From contig QANY01008782.1 in assembly GCA_003255025.1 (NCBI GenBank), positions 1,074,794-1,138,793 on the forward strand: 64,000 nucleotides of DNA, read 5' to 3'. The notes below the pieces were generated by a model. That model was not told where the DNA came from. It did not search any database and saw only the letters and a program-made list of their open reading frames with translations. This document shows, piece after piece, positions 46,296-57,279 of the stretch (the stretch's first letter is position 1; the number at the start of each line of letters is the position of its first letter). The stretch is from Datisca glomerata. Taxonomy: Eukaryota > Streptophyta > Magnoliopsida > Cucurbitales > Datiscaceae. The translations under genes were made by a program, and so were the position numbers.

Positions 46296-48750
46296 TGTTG
46301 GGGTTATGCCCTCAAAGCATATATATTGACATTTTGATATGAAATTAATGAGGATTACATTTTTCTTATAATTTTTCTTTTAAATTGTTGTTGAATAATT
46401 TATATAAATATATGAAATTTTCATATTCATTAATGAGCTATGATCTTGTATTAGTACGAGAGGATTAAGATCATAGATAATGAATAAAATTGTCAGCAAC
46501 ATATTAAAGTATGGAATCTTTAATGAATAATTGCTATACAGTCCACTAAGCATTATGAATGCGTGTGATCTAGATCCAGATCGTTGATGTGGATTGACAT
46601 CTTACTGAAAGCTTTATATAATGAGATTATATATGATTGGACCGATGTGAATTAATATATTTATCAACGTGCCGTTTATAATAAAAATTTAATACACATC
46701 AATTCGATGATCATATGTAGATCAGTCTGAATTCTGAATAGTCATGAACTCCTATACACGTCTACATGATCTTTTGATTCACTCATTAAGGTTTATTTAT
46801 AAAACATGCTAGTGACTTTTGTTTTGGAGATTCAGTGATATGTATGACTAGGAACATGATCTTACAAGATTTGGAATCCAAGCTTTCTTAACGAATCATA
46901 TATTGGTTCCCTTAAGTGTAAATTCTGGAACTGAATGGTTATTGAGCTCAAATTTATAATAAAATTATAAATTAGTCATTCACTAGTGAATTAATGGTAC
47001 TTAATGATCAAGTGGTAATTATAAGGGTAAAACGGTAATTTTGACCAGCTCTAATTTACGAATCAATAATTGGAGGACAGAACTACTTGACTTGATTATA
47101 TCAATGGATTACACGAGAATACTCTGTAAATATAATTTATAATCTTTAAGAGTATAATTTCATATTTATAATGGAGTGATAATAGAATTAATAATTAAAG
47201 AGTGTAATTAATAATCTGGTTTATTAGAGTTTAGGATCATAAGTCCATGATCCTCAAGTCATCTCTATACTACACAATCTAGAGTGTGAATATTTTAGGA
47301 CATGATAAAATGACTAACTTACAAATGAAATTTTTTTATAGGGAAAGTATGTAATTATGAGATAATTATGTGTGATTAATTCATTTATAATTAATTAATT
47401 AAATTATTTATATATAAATATAATTTTTAGAATTAATATATATAAATAATTATCGATTATTTTTTAATTATTGATAAATGAGATAGAATATCTAATTTGT
47501 GAAATTAGATAATTAAATTATTATTTGATAATATTTTGGATAAACTAAATCTGTTATTTGTGAAATAAAATATAATTTACTTGATAAGGGTAATCAAATA
47601 TACTAATTTTGAATTAACTCATATCTAGATATTTATGTGATTAAAATAAATATTATGTTTACAGTAATTGCCACGTGTCAATCACTGATTAAATATCTGA
47701 GATTGACATGAACTACTGTAGTGACACGTGGTACTATAACAACGGGGGTGCGACATTGTAGTGTCACATGGCATTATAGTGGTGCTGTGAGGCACTGTGC
47801 TGTCTCACCACATGCCATTACCTAAAATAAGATACAAATTTTATTCTAATGACAATAGTTGATCAAATCATCAGTTAATCAATGAGAGAATCAGTTTATC
47901 AATCAAGAGTTGAGAGAATAACACAATTTCTCAAAAAGTGTTTATTCAATGATTGCTCTATTTCATTATATTCCATCCATATCCCAATTCTATTCATTTA
48001 ATATCCCTCTGGTGTCATTGAGATAAGAGATGTCATTTCTAGTCTATCTGTTTCTATTTCTATATAGATGGAAAGTTAAAAAATCATCATATAATAATCC
48101 AAAAATTGCAATAGAAAAGAAAAAGCGAGGTTTGTGATGATTTTTAAATCTTTTATACTAGGTAATCTAGTATCCTTATGCATGAAGATAATCAATTCGG
48201 TCGTTGTGATCGGACTCTATTATGGATTTCTGACCACATTCTCCATAGGGCCCTCTTATCTCTTCCTTCTCCGAGCTCGGACTCTAGTATGCTTTTTTTA
48301 GAGAATCCTCCCACAAAAGTATTTCTCTGTAAAATATCTAGATCTTATATGTTGAGTACATTTAGAAACAAAAATTGTATTCGTTATATTCTACGTGCTC
48401 ATACACGTCCTAGTGCATTGAAAATTGATTTGGAAGATCATGGTGTGGATCTCTGAGTCTGCTGATCGTTGGAGCGATTTCGTGGGAACAGAGAATCAAT
48501 TGGTTTCATGAGAACGCTTGATTTAGACTACAAGATGTATATGATTTCTAACCTTGTATGTTGTTAATTTAATATGTAAATATATAATGGATCATGACTG
48601 ATTGGAAAAGAGTTTTCAATAAAAAGTTTTTTTGTGATCGAAGCATTGCATGATTTTTTTTTATTAAAATATTTGATTTTTATTAAAAAAAAATAATTTT
48701 TAAAATGGCCACGCGCCGCATGCTTCCGCTGCGTACGTACAATGATGACA
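46296..48750 (+). repeat. 3' LTR of copia B
   Basis: About 2,455 bp, starting TGTTGGGGTTATGCCC right after the purine tract and ending ATGATGACA. A long LTR for a copia element. Its first 0.73 kb matches 960-1691 in reverse and its end matches 39918-40484. Confidence 0.88.
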
Positions 48751-48769
48751 AACAGGTTGTACGTAAGAC

Positions 48770-49740
48770 AATTTATTTATCAAACGTGTAGATTAAGCAG
48801 CCATTTCTAAAAATACCAATAATTTTATCAATGAAATTTAAACCGAATCCTTGCTCAATTAAACTAGCTACTGAAATAAGGTTCTTCCAAAAAACCGGGA
48901 TATAATAAGCATCACGTAAAACCATACAACTGTTATCGAATGACAATTTAATAGTTCTAACAGATAGGACCGATACTAGTACTCCATTTCCCCAACGGAA
49001 GTTGAACTTACCCTCGTCAAGCCTTCTGCTTTCGAGTTATGCTTCTTAGCTTTCTTCAGACCTCTCTTGTGTTTCCTTTTGGCGCCAGAGGTGGAAGGCT
49101 TACTTTCAGTAAAATTTCTCTATATAGTTTTCCTATTGCCCTTCAAAAATTGGGTCTCAGCCGGCTGTAGTTTTTTCATCAGCTCATGAAGTGAGTACCT
49201 CAACTTATTTATCGAATAATTAAGTTTGAAGTTCTCAAAAACGTCAGGAAAAGTCTCAAGAATCATATCAACTTGTATCTCACCATCGACCTCAGCACCC
49301 ATGATCTCTATCTCATTTAGATAACTAATTATCAACATCATATGTTCTCTGACAGGAGTTCTAAGTTTCATCCTACAGTTCATGAAGTTTCGCAAAGTTG
49401 CCTTCTTGGCTTGACGACCCTAGTCTCTAAACATTTCGGTAATTTTCAACATCATATTAATGACAGCTTCCATGTTCTGAAGTTGTTGCAACACATTGCT
49501 AACATAAGCCAAGATGTAACACCTGGCTATCTCATCAGAATGCAGCCAAGAAGTATAAACATCATTTTCCTCTTGAATCGATTCAACAGTAGGCTAAAGG
49601 GGAAAGGAGTGGTGAGCACGAAATTGTGCTTTTCTCTTGTCAGCACGATATCAAGATTACGTTTCCAGTCCACGTAATTTTAACAAGTAAGTTTGTTCGC
49701 GTTTAAGATTGTTGAGAGAAGGGATAACAACATGATTACC
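48770..49740 (-). pseudogene. Copia A gag and protease half
   Basis: Minus strand: gag N terminus NYVDWKRNLDIVL at about 49680, and the UBN2 gag core at 49395-49120 (LRTPVREHMMLIISYLNE, EIQVDMILETFPDVFENFKL). A degraded basic linker follows. The protease end and start of pre-integrase are VLRDAYYIPVFWKNLISVAS and LIEQGFGLNFIDKIIGIFRN at 48925-48780. Sequence runs straight into the copia B 3' LTR at 48750. Frames are broken. The leader 49741-50325 is non-coding. Confidence 0.88.
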
Positions 49741-50325
49741 GAAAAGAATAAATAAAGTGATGTAAATAAATACTCAATCATTTATAAAAGTATGATGCAT
49801 GATGAAAATACTTAAATATTTAAAAATCTAATAAAAAATATTTCTTCCATGATGTTACGGTCAACAATGATAAGTTATCTCATCTAAGGACAACGCCCAA
49901 GCTACCTCCTATCACATTGAGACTTCTCTCGTTTGGTTAACACTTTTCAAGATGTAACTACATCTAGCTTAATCAATCACCAATGGTTTTGCTCACCATA
50001 GCCACGGAAGGCGATGACAAACGATTGTGATAGCAATGGTGATGACGGTGGTTTTTTACGGTGTTTTTTCGAGGCGATAGATTACATGGAATTTAAAAAA
50101 TATAACTTTTGCAAGAAAATAAATTACATAAACTCCTATGCGTCAATTTTGACGTACATCAATTCTAAAATTGAAAAACAAAACGCCCAGAGCATGTAGA
50201 TCGGGATCCATTCATAAAATGCATTCAAAACTAGTTTAAATCTACCATACAAAATTATATGTCAATATGACAACATCCAAAGATACATACATTTAAACAC
50301 ATAATATGCATTCTCAAGAACCCAA

Positions 50326-50338
50326 GACTCTGATACCA
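50326..50338 (-). other. Primer-binding site of copia A
   Basis: TGGTATCAGAGTC on the minus strand, two bases after the 5' LTR. Matches initiator tRNA-Met except for one base near the end. Confidence 0.88.
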
Positions 50339-50340
50339 AT

Positions 50341-51738
50341 TGTTCGATCAAGTTTTAAAAATTCAAAGAAAAATCATTGAACCACGAACGGTTCAAGGGC
50401 GGAATATCAAACCATTTTCTAAACTAATTTCATCATATTAAATATTAAAACCATACTTACGATTATGCATACTTATTTAGACGTATTCAATAGAGGTAGA
50501 AACGATTTATACATTATATTGTATCAGAGAATTTCTGACTTGGTGAAATCTTATTGATTGTCTTTGTGTTCTTCATTCTTCGTAGAACTTGAAACAGTCT
50601 TCACACCAACAACCACTCGTTGGATTCAAAAATATATCTCACAAGGATGTCGTTAGAAAATGAGTGTGGGCTCTCAAAACAATTGAGGAAGAGAAATCAA
50701 AATTTTCTCTTCCTCTAATGTATTTCGGCGGCAACTAAGGGGGAGGCAGAGAACTCTTTTCCCAGTTCTATATAATCACACACTGTGTCCAGGGTTTGTG
50801 TTAACACACTTAGGGAGGCATAAAATGAAAGAGAGAAGCAGGAGTTTGATTGAGGGAGAGAAGCTGACAGAGATATAAAATGAAAGAGACAATAACTATG
50901 AAGGATATGGTTCATGAAATAAAAGAAATGGGGAAATAGGGTTTGTTTGTAGTTACAGGGGAGGGGTTCGTGCAAAAGAGATGGAGAATTGGGTAGATAC
51001 ACTAGGGTGTATGCACAATGGTACGAGTGAGATTCAATTAGAGGGGTGAGATTGCTGAATCAAGGATAAAATAGGGTTAGGGTAATACTAGGGTATACAT
51101 ACTTATAGAAAATGAGCTAGAGTTTGAATACAAATATATCTCTTCTGAAAATTTAAATAAATCAAATTTAAAAGTAATGATAGTTTTAAAAAAATTAACA
51201 ATAATCCCTTTTAAAAATTTAATTTTAAAATAACATCTATCTTATAAATCAATTTTATAAAAATACCCATTTACAAAGGGTCAGAGTATTACATAAACTA
51301 ATTATGAAAATGCACTTAAGGTGTAACAATTAGATTTAGAGGTAGATAAATGGTTTTGCTCTAAACTAATTTATTACTAGTCTATTCAACATGTTCCATA
51401 ACATGTCTAGGTCAACCGTTAGAGTCTCCACTCTTATGCTCTGAAACCAACATCTTTTGATTCAACCTAACAGTTATAATCAGACTCGATTGTCCAGTCA
51501 ATCCTAAGACTGTTAATAACGTTCTGAACTATTTCAGATGAGTTTGTCTAGAAGAACCATCTGTCTTTACTCTTCTTATGTTGACAATAGTTTCAGGATT
51601 TGAGTAAATTATAAACACACTTTAATTAATAGAAAAACTTCCATTCATTCATTAAATTTAGTAATATAAAATATCTGAGAAATAACTAAATACTCATACA
51701 TAGTTATTACACCATATTTTATGGATATAATTCTAGCA
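50341..51738 (-). repeat. 5' LTR of copia A, central block replaced
   Basis: 1,398 bp. The outer parts match the 3' LTR closely. The centre (50822-51293, about 472 bp) is unrelated to the corresponding centre of the 3' LTR. The unrelated part is GA-rich at its left end and A/T-rich at its right. Confidence 0.88.
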
Positions 51739-51743
51739 TATGG

Positions 51744-52234
51744 TACAGACTACAGAGTAGGAAAACTTGAGAAAATGTACAGACTACAAAGTAGCAGAAA
51801 TCCACAAAGGAAATGATGAGAAAAATAAGTAGAAACCCACGAAAAGGAAGCAAAAAAATTCTTCTAGAAACCCACGAGTATATAGAGTAGTATTCATCTC
51901 ATACCTTTAAGAGAGAGTGATTCAGCGAGAGAGAAAGGAAAGATATGATAGATTGAATGGAGTTCTTCTTCTTCACTTCTTCCTTCTGGCTTCTAGCCTC
52001 TAGGGAATTCTCCTCTCTTGTGTCGCAGAGAAAGGAAAGATATGAGTTGAGAGATTAAGTGGTAGAGGGAGTAGAAGTTGGGTTGAAAAAAGTTGAGGTT
52101 GAGAGGGAGACATACTGGGCAGTTTGGGACTCTTGGGCAGTGGAGGCCTAGAAATTGAGGTTGGGCTAAAAGCTGAAAACAATTTCAGAATTTCTTGTGG
52201 TTCGCCCATTCCGAGTGAAACGTGTTAATTTCGG
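51744..52234. other. Flank right of copia A
   Basis: Non-coding, with a short tandem echo TACAGACTACARAGTAG (51746 and 51779) and GAGAGAAAGGAAAGATATGA twice (51930 and 52026). It continues the sequence interrupted at 34079. Confidence 0.5.
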
Positions 52235-52242
52235 CCGGTATA

Positions 52243-52685
52243 TAAGGGTGTGTACGGGATCATACGAGACGATTTATGGGATTTTTTGTGCCGTCCCTGT
52301 TGGGACGGGACAATTTTTTTCAGTCCCGTCCCATCAAGTGTTGAGGGGAAAATCGAGCAAGAAGGACGGGGTAGGATGCGGTTCGAGACAGGACAAAACG
52401 AGTATTTTGGGTAAAAAATTTAAGGGTTAAAAATTGAAATTGGTTAAAAGTTGAAAACATAAAGGTTAAAAATTAAAAAATTAAGGGTTAAAATGAAAAC
52501 CATTAAAGGTTAAAATTGAAAAAATTAAGGGTCAAATTAAAAGAAAAATATATTTTTTGGCTATTTATAAAGAAATCAGGACACATGACAAGTCGGGACA
52601 TCAAATTTTATCATGTCCCGTCTCGCTCGGTTTGTGATAGTTTTTTGAGACGGGATGAGTATTTCGAAACGACTACACACCCCAA
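52243..52685. mobile_element. Short hAT-like element, 443 bp
   Basis: Termini TAAGGGTGTGTA and TACACACCCCAA, inverted with two mismatches in twelve. They are flanked by CCGGTATA (52235-52242) and CGGGTACA (52686-52693), matching at six of eight bases. Subterminal GGACGGGAC/GTCCCGTCCC words occur at both ends. The centre is a run of GGTTAAAA-type repeats. Non-coding. Size, 8-bp TSD and termini fit a hAT miniature element. Confidence 0.75.
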
Positions 52686-52723
52686 CGGGTACATTTCGGC
52701 TGAAACTGGGTGAAATTTTTGTC

Positions 52724-53925
52724 TGGGAAAATTTACCCCCATATCATTTCGGTTTTCCACCGGAACCAGAATGTTCCAGCCATTTCGGCCAGAACTGATC
52801 GAATTTGGTAACTAAGGTACAATGCCACTTTTCGTACAACAATTTTATTGCTGCTGAAATCTGAACAGTACATATGTTTCACGCTGGCAAGTTGTTGTTC
52901 CTGCACTCATGAGAGGAAAGAATCCTAAGATGAGGGGTCACCGAAGTGGTATACTCGTCAAATGCCACCGACATCTAAGTTAGAAGTGTGGAGACAATTT
53001 GACGAAGTTTCTATGTTTCTCCGTTTGATGAAGGAATGTTTATCGGGCTAGGCAGTTCTTCTGTTGCCCAACAGTTAAAGCATACCTCCCTGATCTTCGA
53101 TCAGAGCAGGTCGGGGAAGTTATGGAGTGGTTGGAGGAAAGAACGGTACATTCTTGCCAAAATAAGGCAGTATTTTGGCTGGAAAAATTTACCCCCATAC
53201 CGTTTCGATTCCCCATCAGAACCAGAATGTTCCGGCCATTCTGGCCAGAACGGAATGGATTTGGTAACTAAGGTACAATGCCACTTTTCGTACAACAATT
53301 TTATTGCTGTCAAAATCTGAGCAGTACATATGTTTCACACTAGTGAGTTGTTATTCCTACACTCATGAGTGGAAAGAATCCTAAGATAAGGGGTTTACTC
53401 GTCGAATGTCCACCGATATTTAAGTTAGATGTGTGGAGACAATTTGACAGAGTTTCTATGTTTCTCCGTTTGATGAAGGAATATTTATAGGGTTGGGTAG
53501 TTCTTTTATTTTGCCCAATAGTTAAAGCATACCTCCCTTATCTTCTATCAAAGCAGATCGGGGAAGTTAGGGAGTGGTTTGAGGGAAGAATGGAGCATCT
53601 AAAGAATGCGAGTGCAATAAATGTACCCCTCACCAACTTGATCACACACAAGCTCCCATGACACAGGCCATCATGATAGGTGGGGGCATTAAATACTAAA
53701 TGACCTCTTTACCTGTACAGTTACCTCCTTAGGGGAAGCATACATCTCCTATCTTCGATCAGAGCAGGTTAGGGAAATTGGTGAGTGGTTGGAGGAAAGA
53801 ATGGAGCATTTAACGTGAGTGCATTAAATGTGCCATGCCTGACCTGATGACATACAAGCTCCTATGACACAGGCTATCATGGTAAGGGATAATGTTAAAT
53901 GACTTCTCTTACCCGTATACATAAA
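52724..53925. repeat. Tandem duplication, unit about 455-540 bp, 2.4 copies
   Basis: Copy 1 is 52724-53147, copy 2 is 53179-53722, and a third copy of the right-hand part is 53733-53925. Shared blocks include AAATTTACCCCCATA, GGTAACTAAGGTACAATGCC, GTACATATGTTTCAC, TGTGGAGACAATTTGAC and AAAGCATACCTCCC. The last ends in TCTTCGATCAGAGCAGGT. Copies differ at about one base in ten. Non-coding; probably part of an old LTR or satellite-like repeat. Confidence 0.85.
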
Positions 53926-54506
53926 CCTTCATGGTTTCGTACTCTCTTTTAGGTTTCTAAGTTATCCAAGATAGTGTAAGGCACGATGAGTGCGTGAAAA
54001 GATAACCCGGCCTTGAAATGATCCGTAACTAGACAGCTTCGTATAACCTGATATGCATTGCTGGATCATTTCATCATAGGTGCTCTATTCTAGATCTGAG
54101 TGATTTATAAAGACGCATGACGCCCTTGGTGAGAGGTCTGAGGAACCCCACAACAAATTTCATATTTAACAACTCTAAAGAGATTAGTTGAAAGTGGTGA
54201 AGACATTGAATCATAGGTTTATTCACTTTTAAGTCTTGGGTTTACATATTCTTGAATCAAAAACATTTTCTTGGGACCATGCTCGGTGACAACGCTTTTA
54301 CTCGCACTCATGCCAGCAAACTTCTGAGAATATGGGGACATGAATCCATAAGATTAGTAGGATGCATAAACACCGGGCAGTCGTGGTTAAAAAAATTGTA
54401 TTTAGCATGACATAAAGATGCAATAATATAAAATATAAAATATAAAACAAATGTTGTGAAATTGCTTGTTCTTGCATTTGCTCATTATCATGAACTTTAA
54501 TGGAGA
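53926..54506. other. Non-coding stretch 3' of the ATPD-like gene
   Basis: No gene. I looked here on the minus strand for a further exon of the delta-like gene and did not find one. Confidence 0.5.
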
Positions 54507-55217
54507 TCACATTTGCACAGCAAAAGAGGCTAAGCTCTCATGACCGCCAACCAAATTCCTCACCTTCACCTTGACTGCACCACTCAGATTCATCACTCTC
54601 GTAGCAATCCCAAAAATCTCATCTTTCCCAACCTTCACATCAGAAGAAACCAAAACAACTTGAGTCCCACACATTTCATCATAAATCCTCCCAAATTCGT
54701 CTAATACATCTCCCAAAATATCCACCTTATTTTTCCCAACTAAAACCTTCACCAGTGTCACCAAATCCCTCTGGAACCTCCCCTTCTCTGCAATTTCTCT
54801 CACTACGTCGCCCCTCTCTCTCTCCCCCAGAAACCCGTCATTCAAAACCTCTTGAATTTGCCAGTTTTTTAGAATCTTCGAGAATCTACGAACATCTTTG
54901 TCTACTGAGTGAAGAGAATTGTGGGATTGAGCTATGTCGATGAGGGCGGCGGCGTAACCGGAGGACGATTTGCTGTAAAGGGGAGGGGATGGTGGGTGGT
55001 TGAGATGGAGGGAGGAAGGGAGGAAATTGGAATTTAGGGATCTGTGAGGGAGAAAGTTGGGTTTTCGGGAAAATGAATTGACTTTGGAGGTGGTGGAGAG
55101 GGGGTGATGGTGTGGAAGGTGGGGGCTATTTTTGAAGTGGAAGAATTCACGAGATGTTGATGGCAGGTTAGAAGGAGGAAGCTTTAGGGTGGAAACAGAG
55201 CTCGGTAAGGTCTCCAT
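54507..55217 (-). CDS. ATPD-like: Chloroplast ATP synthase delta-like subunit, short C terminus
   Basis: The delta subunit (bacterial delta/mitochondrial OSCP family) links the CF1 head to the peripheral stalk of the thylakoid ATP synthase. The frame is open from 55292, but the ATG at 55215-55217 has a better context (CCATGG) and starts METLPSSVSTLKLPPSN, a Ser/Thr/Pro-rich transit-peptide-like leader of about 80 residues. That gives 236 aa. The N-terminal helical domain follows (SGYAAALIDIAQSHNSL, FSKILKNWQIQEVLND, FQRDLVTLVKVLVGKNKVDI), then the C-terminal domain (IYDEMCGTQVVLVSS, ATRVMNLSGAVKVKVRNLV). It ends ESLASFAVQM, just where relatives continue for about 25-35 more residues. So the protein is truncated or a last exon was missed; AAGGTGAGG near the end is a possible splice donor. 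It may be a divergent or decaying paralogue. Confidence 0.75.
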   Translation of the reverse strand: METLPSSVSTLKLPPSNLPSTSREFFHFKNSPHLPHHHPLSTTSKVNSFSRKPNFLPHRSLNSNFLPSSLHLNHPPSPPLYSKSSSGYAAALIDIAQSHNSLHSVDKDVRRFSKILKNWQIQEVLNDGFLGERERGDVVREIAEKGRFQRDLVTLVKVLVGKNKVDILGDVLDEFGRIYDEMCGTQVVLVSSDVKVGKDEIFGIATRVMNLSGAVKVKVRNLVGGHESLASFAVQM

Positions 55218-55655
55218 GGAAGACGGACAGAGAAAGAAAACTACGCAGAGAGACAATTGAAGTCTTAAAGATAAGGGAGTCTTCAGCCACATGATTTCAT
55301 ATTTCTATTTCCTTAATTTAATCCATGATATTTCAAAGATGATAAACTTTTGAAATCTCATCTTAACTTTAAAAATATATTTGTTTAAATCTTTACTCTT
55401 AGTTTTTAGTATATTATTTCCTCTTAGTTATTAGTATATTATTATAAAATTATAGATGCTGTAATTACTTTTTTATTTAATTTTATATTATATGTTATTA
55501 TAGAACCATTAAGACTATTTTTGCCAGACCTAACACAGCAGAGCCTTCTTCTTCCAGAAAACACAACAGGTTCAAGGTTGGTGGAGTCACTCATTTTCTG
55601 GGGTTTCTCCTTACTTGCCTATTTCGTATAATAGATTACCACGGGCTGTAAAAGT
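55218..55655. other. Spacer between ATPD-like gene and pararetrovirus
   Basis: AT-rich, probably with the ATPD-like promoter near 55218-55350. The part close to 55655 may be viral leader sequence, since it follows a primer site on the minus strand. Confidence 0.5.
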
Positions 55656-55670
55656 ATGGCTCTGATACCA
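55656..55670 (-). other. Primer-binding site, downstream end
   Basis: TGGTATCAGAGCCAT on the minus strand, an exact complement of the initiator tRNA-Met 3' end. It lies about 500 bp past the last viral coding trace, where the circular genome would begin again. Confidence 0.75.
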
Positions 55671-56199
55671 AGATTGGGTATTCAGCTATACGATTCTCAG
55701 CTGATCAGTCTAATGCATACTTTCAATATCCAAGTAAGGCTTAACCATCATCCTCTTAGGGAGCCACTGTTAGGACCTATGAAAATATTCATTCAACTAA
55801 AACAGCTCAGAGTAGCATAGTAGAGTATCCTTCTTGGATCATAGTCTGATTCTTTTCTGATACACAGGATCCCTCTGTTAAGGGCAAGTGTAGAGCATAC
55901 TTGAATCTCGACAGCCAGAAGTAAACTATTACCAGAGCAATGTAGCAAGGAGAATAAGAAGAACTTAGAAAGCCATGAGAGAAAATCACTTGTATATTTT
56001 TATTCTGGAAACTTTCTGCCTAAAATGAAAGGAAAACCTCCTTATAAGAGATGGATGGAGAAAACAGCCATCTAGCAGCTACAGACCTTAACAATCTAAA
56101 ATAATGATTATTACAAAAAATAAAAATTAAAAGTTTACTTTTACAAATAATCTAAAGTAGCGACTATTACAAAAGACAAAAACTTAAAAGGTGACAGCA

Positions 56200-57100
56200 A
56201 AGATAAAACTAGAATTATTACAACACGACAAAGATTAGTGGGAGACAGGCGACAGTACTGCCAATTGCTTTTGGAAATAGGCTCATGATCAGACCCTATG
56301 GTATAGTCTTCATCATACGGTGGGTCCTGGAAGTATGTGGAGCTGAAGTCATCAAGATCGTGATGGTCATGTGGTTCGGATGGTGGAACAGGAAGCTAGC
56401 TGAGTTCGGGGGTAAAACAGTCAGGCTGGAATTGGGTCTCCAGCTGATAGGGATCTTAAGACTCAAATGGATATGGATCTTGAGCGTGAGGAGAAGACAA
56501 ACCACTAAAGATGAATGAGCGTTGGTACTCATGTAAAGCCGAGGAGGAAGCTCCAAAGGATACTTGAGGGCCAAAAGGGAAAGGCCAGGGGAAAACCATT
56601 ATAATCATGTCGGTGGTGAATTCATTGAGACGTGTTAAGGTTCGACCCAATTAATCCGTAAATCATTAACATAGTTATGCATTTACATGGTTCCATCAAT
56701 ATAATGATCTTGTTCACGGTGGAGAGTGTAGAAACAGAAAAAAGTCTGTCTCCGTTTTCGAGGAGCTGTCCATATATTGTGTTCGGTGAGAATCTTGTGA
56801 AGCTGGCTTCGCCAGTATGGCAGTGAAGCAAAAGGTTGAAGAAGAGTCACAAGGTGCGTATGAGTATTAGCAGCATCACAAATATACTGGTAAATAGGAT
56901 ATGAAGAAAATCCGATAGCATAGTAATGAAGGGCAGAAAGAGCCCAAAGATACCAGATGAGTTCTTCTGGTATGGCACCTTTAATGAGAGGAACTGTGGT
57001 ATAAGGGATGTTCATATCAAATGGTCTGGGAAATGGTGTATTTGGGTTTTTACAAGTAACAGATGGACCCAGTAAAACAGAGTTTTGTGTCAAGATTGTT
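56200..57100 (-). pseudogene. Region after RNase H in the pararetrovirus
   Basis: The frame 57093-56683 (136 aa) has Trp/Tyr-rich sequence (PEELIWYLWALSALHYYAIG) with no domain I can name. A Pro/His/Asp-rich tail follows in 56650-56285 (HDHHDLDDFSS). Position suggests the C-terminal part of the viral polyprotein. The stretch to 55670 is non-coding and would be the intergenic region with the promoter. Confidence 0.5.
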
Positions 57101-57279
57101 GATCATAATGGGACCATCAGGTTTAGGACCTGAAGGGAAAATGGTAGCAGGCATGCTGATCGGCATAGTGAGATTGGAGTTTAGAGGATCAGAAAGAGTA
57201 AGAATAAAGAGGGTCTGAGAGGAAGGAAAAGTTAAAGAGGAGCTGTCTTTCTGAGGTCGAGAGAGATAACCAGCAATGG

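Larger units (their letters stand above)
39918..48750 (+). mobile_element. Copia retrotransposon B nested in copia A
   Basis: Plus strand. It has a truncated 5' LTR (39918-40484), primer site, long leader, gag-pol relic (42594-46290), tract GGGCAAGTGGAAGA and a full 3' LTR (46296-48750). The right flank (48751 on) is copia A protease/pre-integrase sequence, so B inserted into A. A left TSD cannot be found because the left end is deleted. A related LTR fragment lies at 960-1691. Confidence 0.9.
34085..51738 (-). mobile_element. Copia retrotransposon A with nested insertions
   Basis: The outer element of a nested block. The left end TGTTGAATTAAG (34085) and right end (TGCTAGAATTA read on the minus strand, 51738) are both flanked by TATGG (34080-34084 and 51739-51743), so the original insertion is fully bounded. 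Transcription is right to left: 5' LTR 51738-50341, primer site, leader, gag and protease to about 48770, then the interruption by CACTA and copia B sequence (38566-48750), integrase-RT-RNase H 38565-35973, and 3' LTR 35959-34085. About 150-200 bp of pol between the two halves are missing. Confidence 0.92.

Noticed and set aside
50715..51002. 95-codon minus frame in the copia A 5' LTR
   Set aside because: It spans the boundary between true LTR and the replaced centre and has no domain; likely chance.
55656..55670. Primer site of an LTR retrotransposon rather than a virus
   Set aside because: No LTR end is seen beside it, and the adjoining coding region has movement and coat protein but no integrase.
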